In this document: one piece after another, positions 63,853-64,000 of the stretch | How the letters are laid out: every line of letters begins with the position of its first letter | How positions within the stretch are numbered: position 1 is the stretch's first letter | Source: Anaerotardibacter muris | Lineage (GTDB): Bacteria > Actinomycetota > Coriobacteriia > Coriobacteriales > Eggerthellaceae | DNA length: 64,000 nucleotides | NCBI RefSeq assembly: GCF_943192915.1 | Contig: NZ_CALPCD010000003.1 | Location: 172,491 to 236,490 of the forward strand | Direction of reading: 5' to 3' | Translations under genes and position numbers: made by a program | The notes under the pieces: generated by a model | The model's input: only the letters and a program-made list of their open reading frames with translations | The model's database searches: none | Told to the model about the DNA's origin: nothing

Positions 63853-64000
63853 TCGAACCCTCCTCGAGCTTCGTTGCGATACGGCCCAGAATACCATTGA
63901 TGAATCGCGGCGAATCTTCCCCACCGAATTCTTTCGCAAGGTTCACCGCTTCATTGATGGATACCGAAACGGGCACCTCATCAACGTATTGCATCTCGTA
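63839..64000 (-). CDS. nusB: Transcription antitermination factor NusB (C-terminal part)
   Basis: Only the last 53 codons and the stop are inside the window (the gene continues beyond 64000). The text [39 protein letters not shown] is the conserved NusB C-terminus. It overlaps the xseB start by 14 bases. Confidence 0.9.
   Translation of the reverse strand, partial: YEMQYVDEVPVSVSINEAVNLAKEFGGEDSPRFINGILGRIATKLEEGSNDGE

Overview
The window looks like chromosome from an anaerobic, moderately GC-rich member of the Coriobacteriia (Eggerthellaceae-like Actinomycetota). The indicators are an actinobacterial-type integration host factor placed directly before gmk and rpoZ, an energy-converting Ech hydrogenase, surface proteins ending in choline-binding-type repeats, and a phenolic-acid decarboxylase cluster typical of gut anaerobes. 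I saw no rRNA, phage, insertion sequence or CRISPR array. Most genes lie on the minus strand in compact operons with overlapping stops and starts. The lineage is inferred from gene content only.

Layout: 1-5.8 kb holds the start of a CDP-alcohol phosphatidyltransferase gene and a complete echABCDEF operon (membrane [NiFe] hydrogenase, ferredoxin-linked). 5.9-9.6 kb has a WalJ-like MBL hydrolase, a DUF1846 protein, a Cys-rich membrane protein and tRNA-Pro(GGG). 9.6-16.3 kb has a leucine-rich-repeat surface protein, a TVP38/VTT protein, coaBC, a CmpB-type membrane protein, an RluD-type pseudouridine synthase and lspA. 16.3-25.2 kb has ileS, degV, an aminotransferase-like protein lacking the PLP lysine, dinB, a family 2 glycosyltransferase and pta. 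25.2-29.3 kb is comEA-comEC-holA. 29.4-31.8 kb is thiI and mihF-gmk-rpoZ. 32.1-37.9 kb is the pyrimidine operon pyrR-B-C-K-D-F followed by a divergent pyrE-like gene. 38.1-43 kb is def-fmt-rsmB and dnaG. 43.1-45.7 kb is a plus-strand lpdD-lpdC-lpdB cluster (UbiD/prenyl-FMN non-oxidative decarboxylase). 46-54.1 kb is the classic rimP-nusA-ylxR-infB-rbfA-nrnA-truB-ribF operon. 54.4-64 kb has a CAP-domain surface protein, a zinc-ribbon membrane protein, leuA, glnK, amtB, a GNAT acetyltransferase and nusB-xseB-dxs.

Functionally the genes cover ferredoxin/H2 energy conversion, UMP synthesis under a PyrR-type regulator, translation and transcription maturation, natural competence, nitrogen uptake and cell-surface display. 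The most unusual non-coding signal is a roughly 180-bp foldable repeat present three times (about 11.7, 20.3 and 45.9 kb). Each copy lies just after the stop codon of a gene and carries an embedded terminator hairpin. The stems of the two closest copies differ by compensatory changes. A second, shorter repeat family built on GGGGACAGG/CCTGTCCCC flanks the decarboxylase cluster and dinB. Other points of interest are the aminotransferase pseudoenzyme, the degenerate PRPP loop in the pyrE position, Lys/Ala/Glu-rich tails on two Ech subunits, and a Cys/His motif at the NusA C-terminus.
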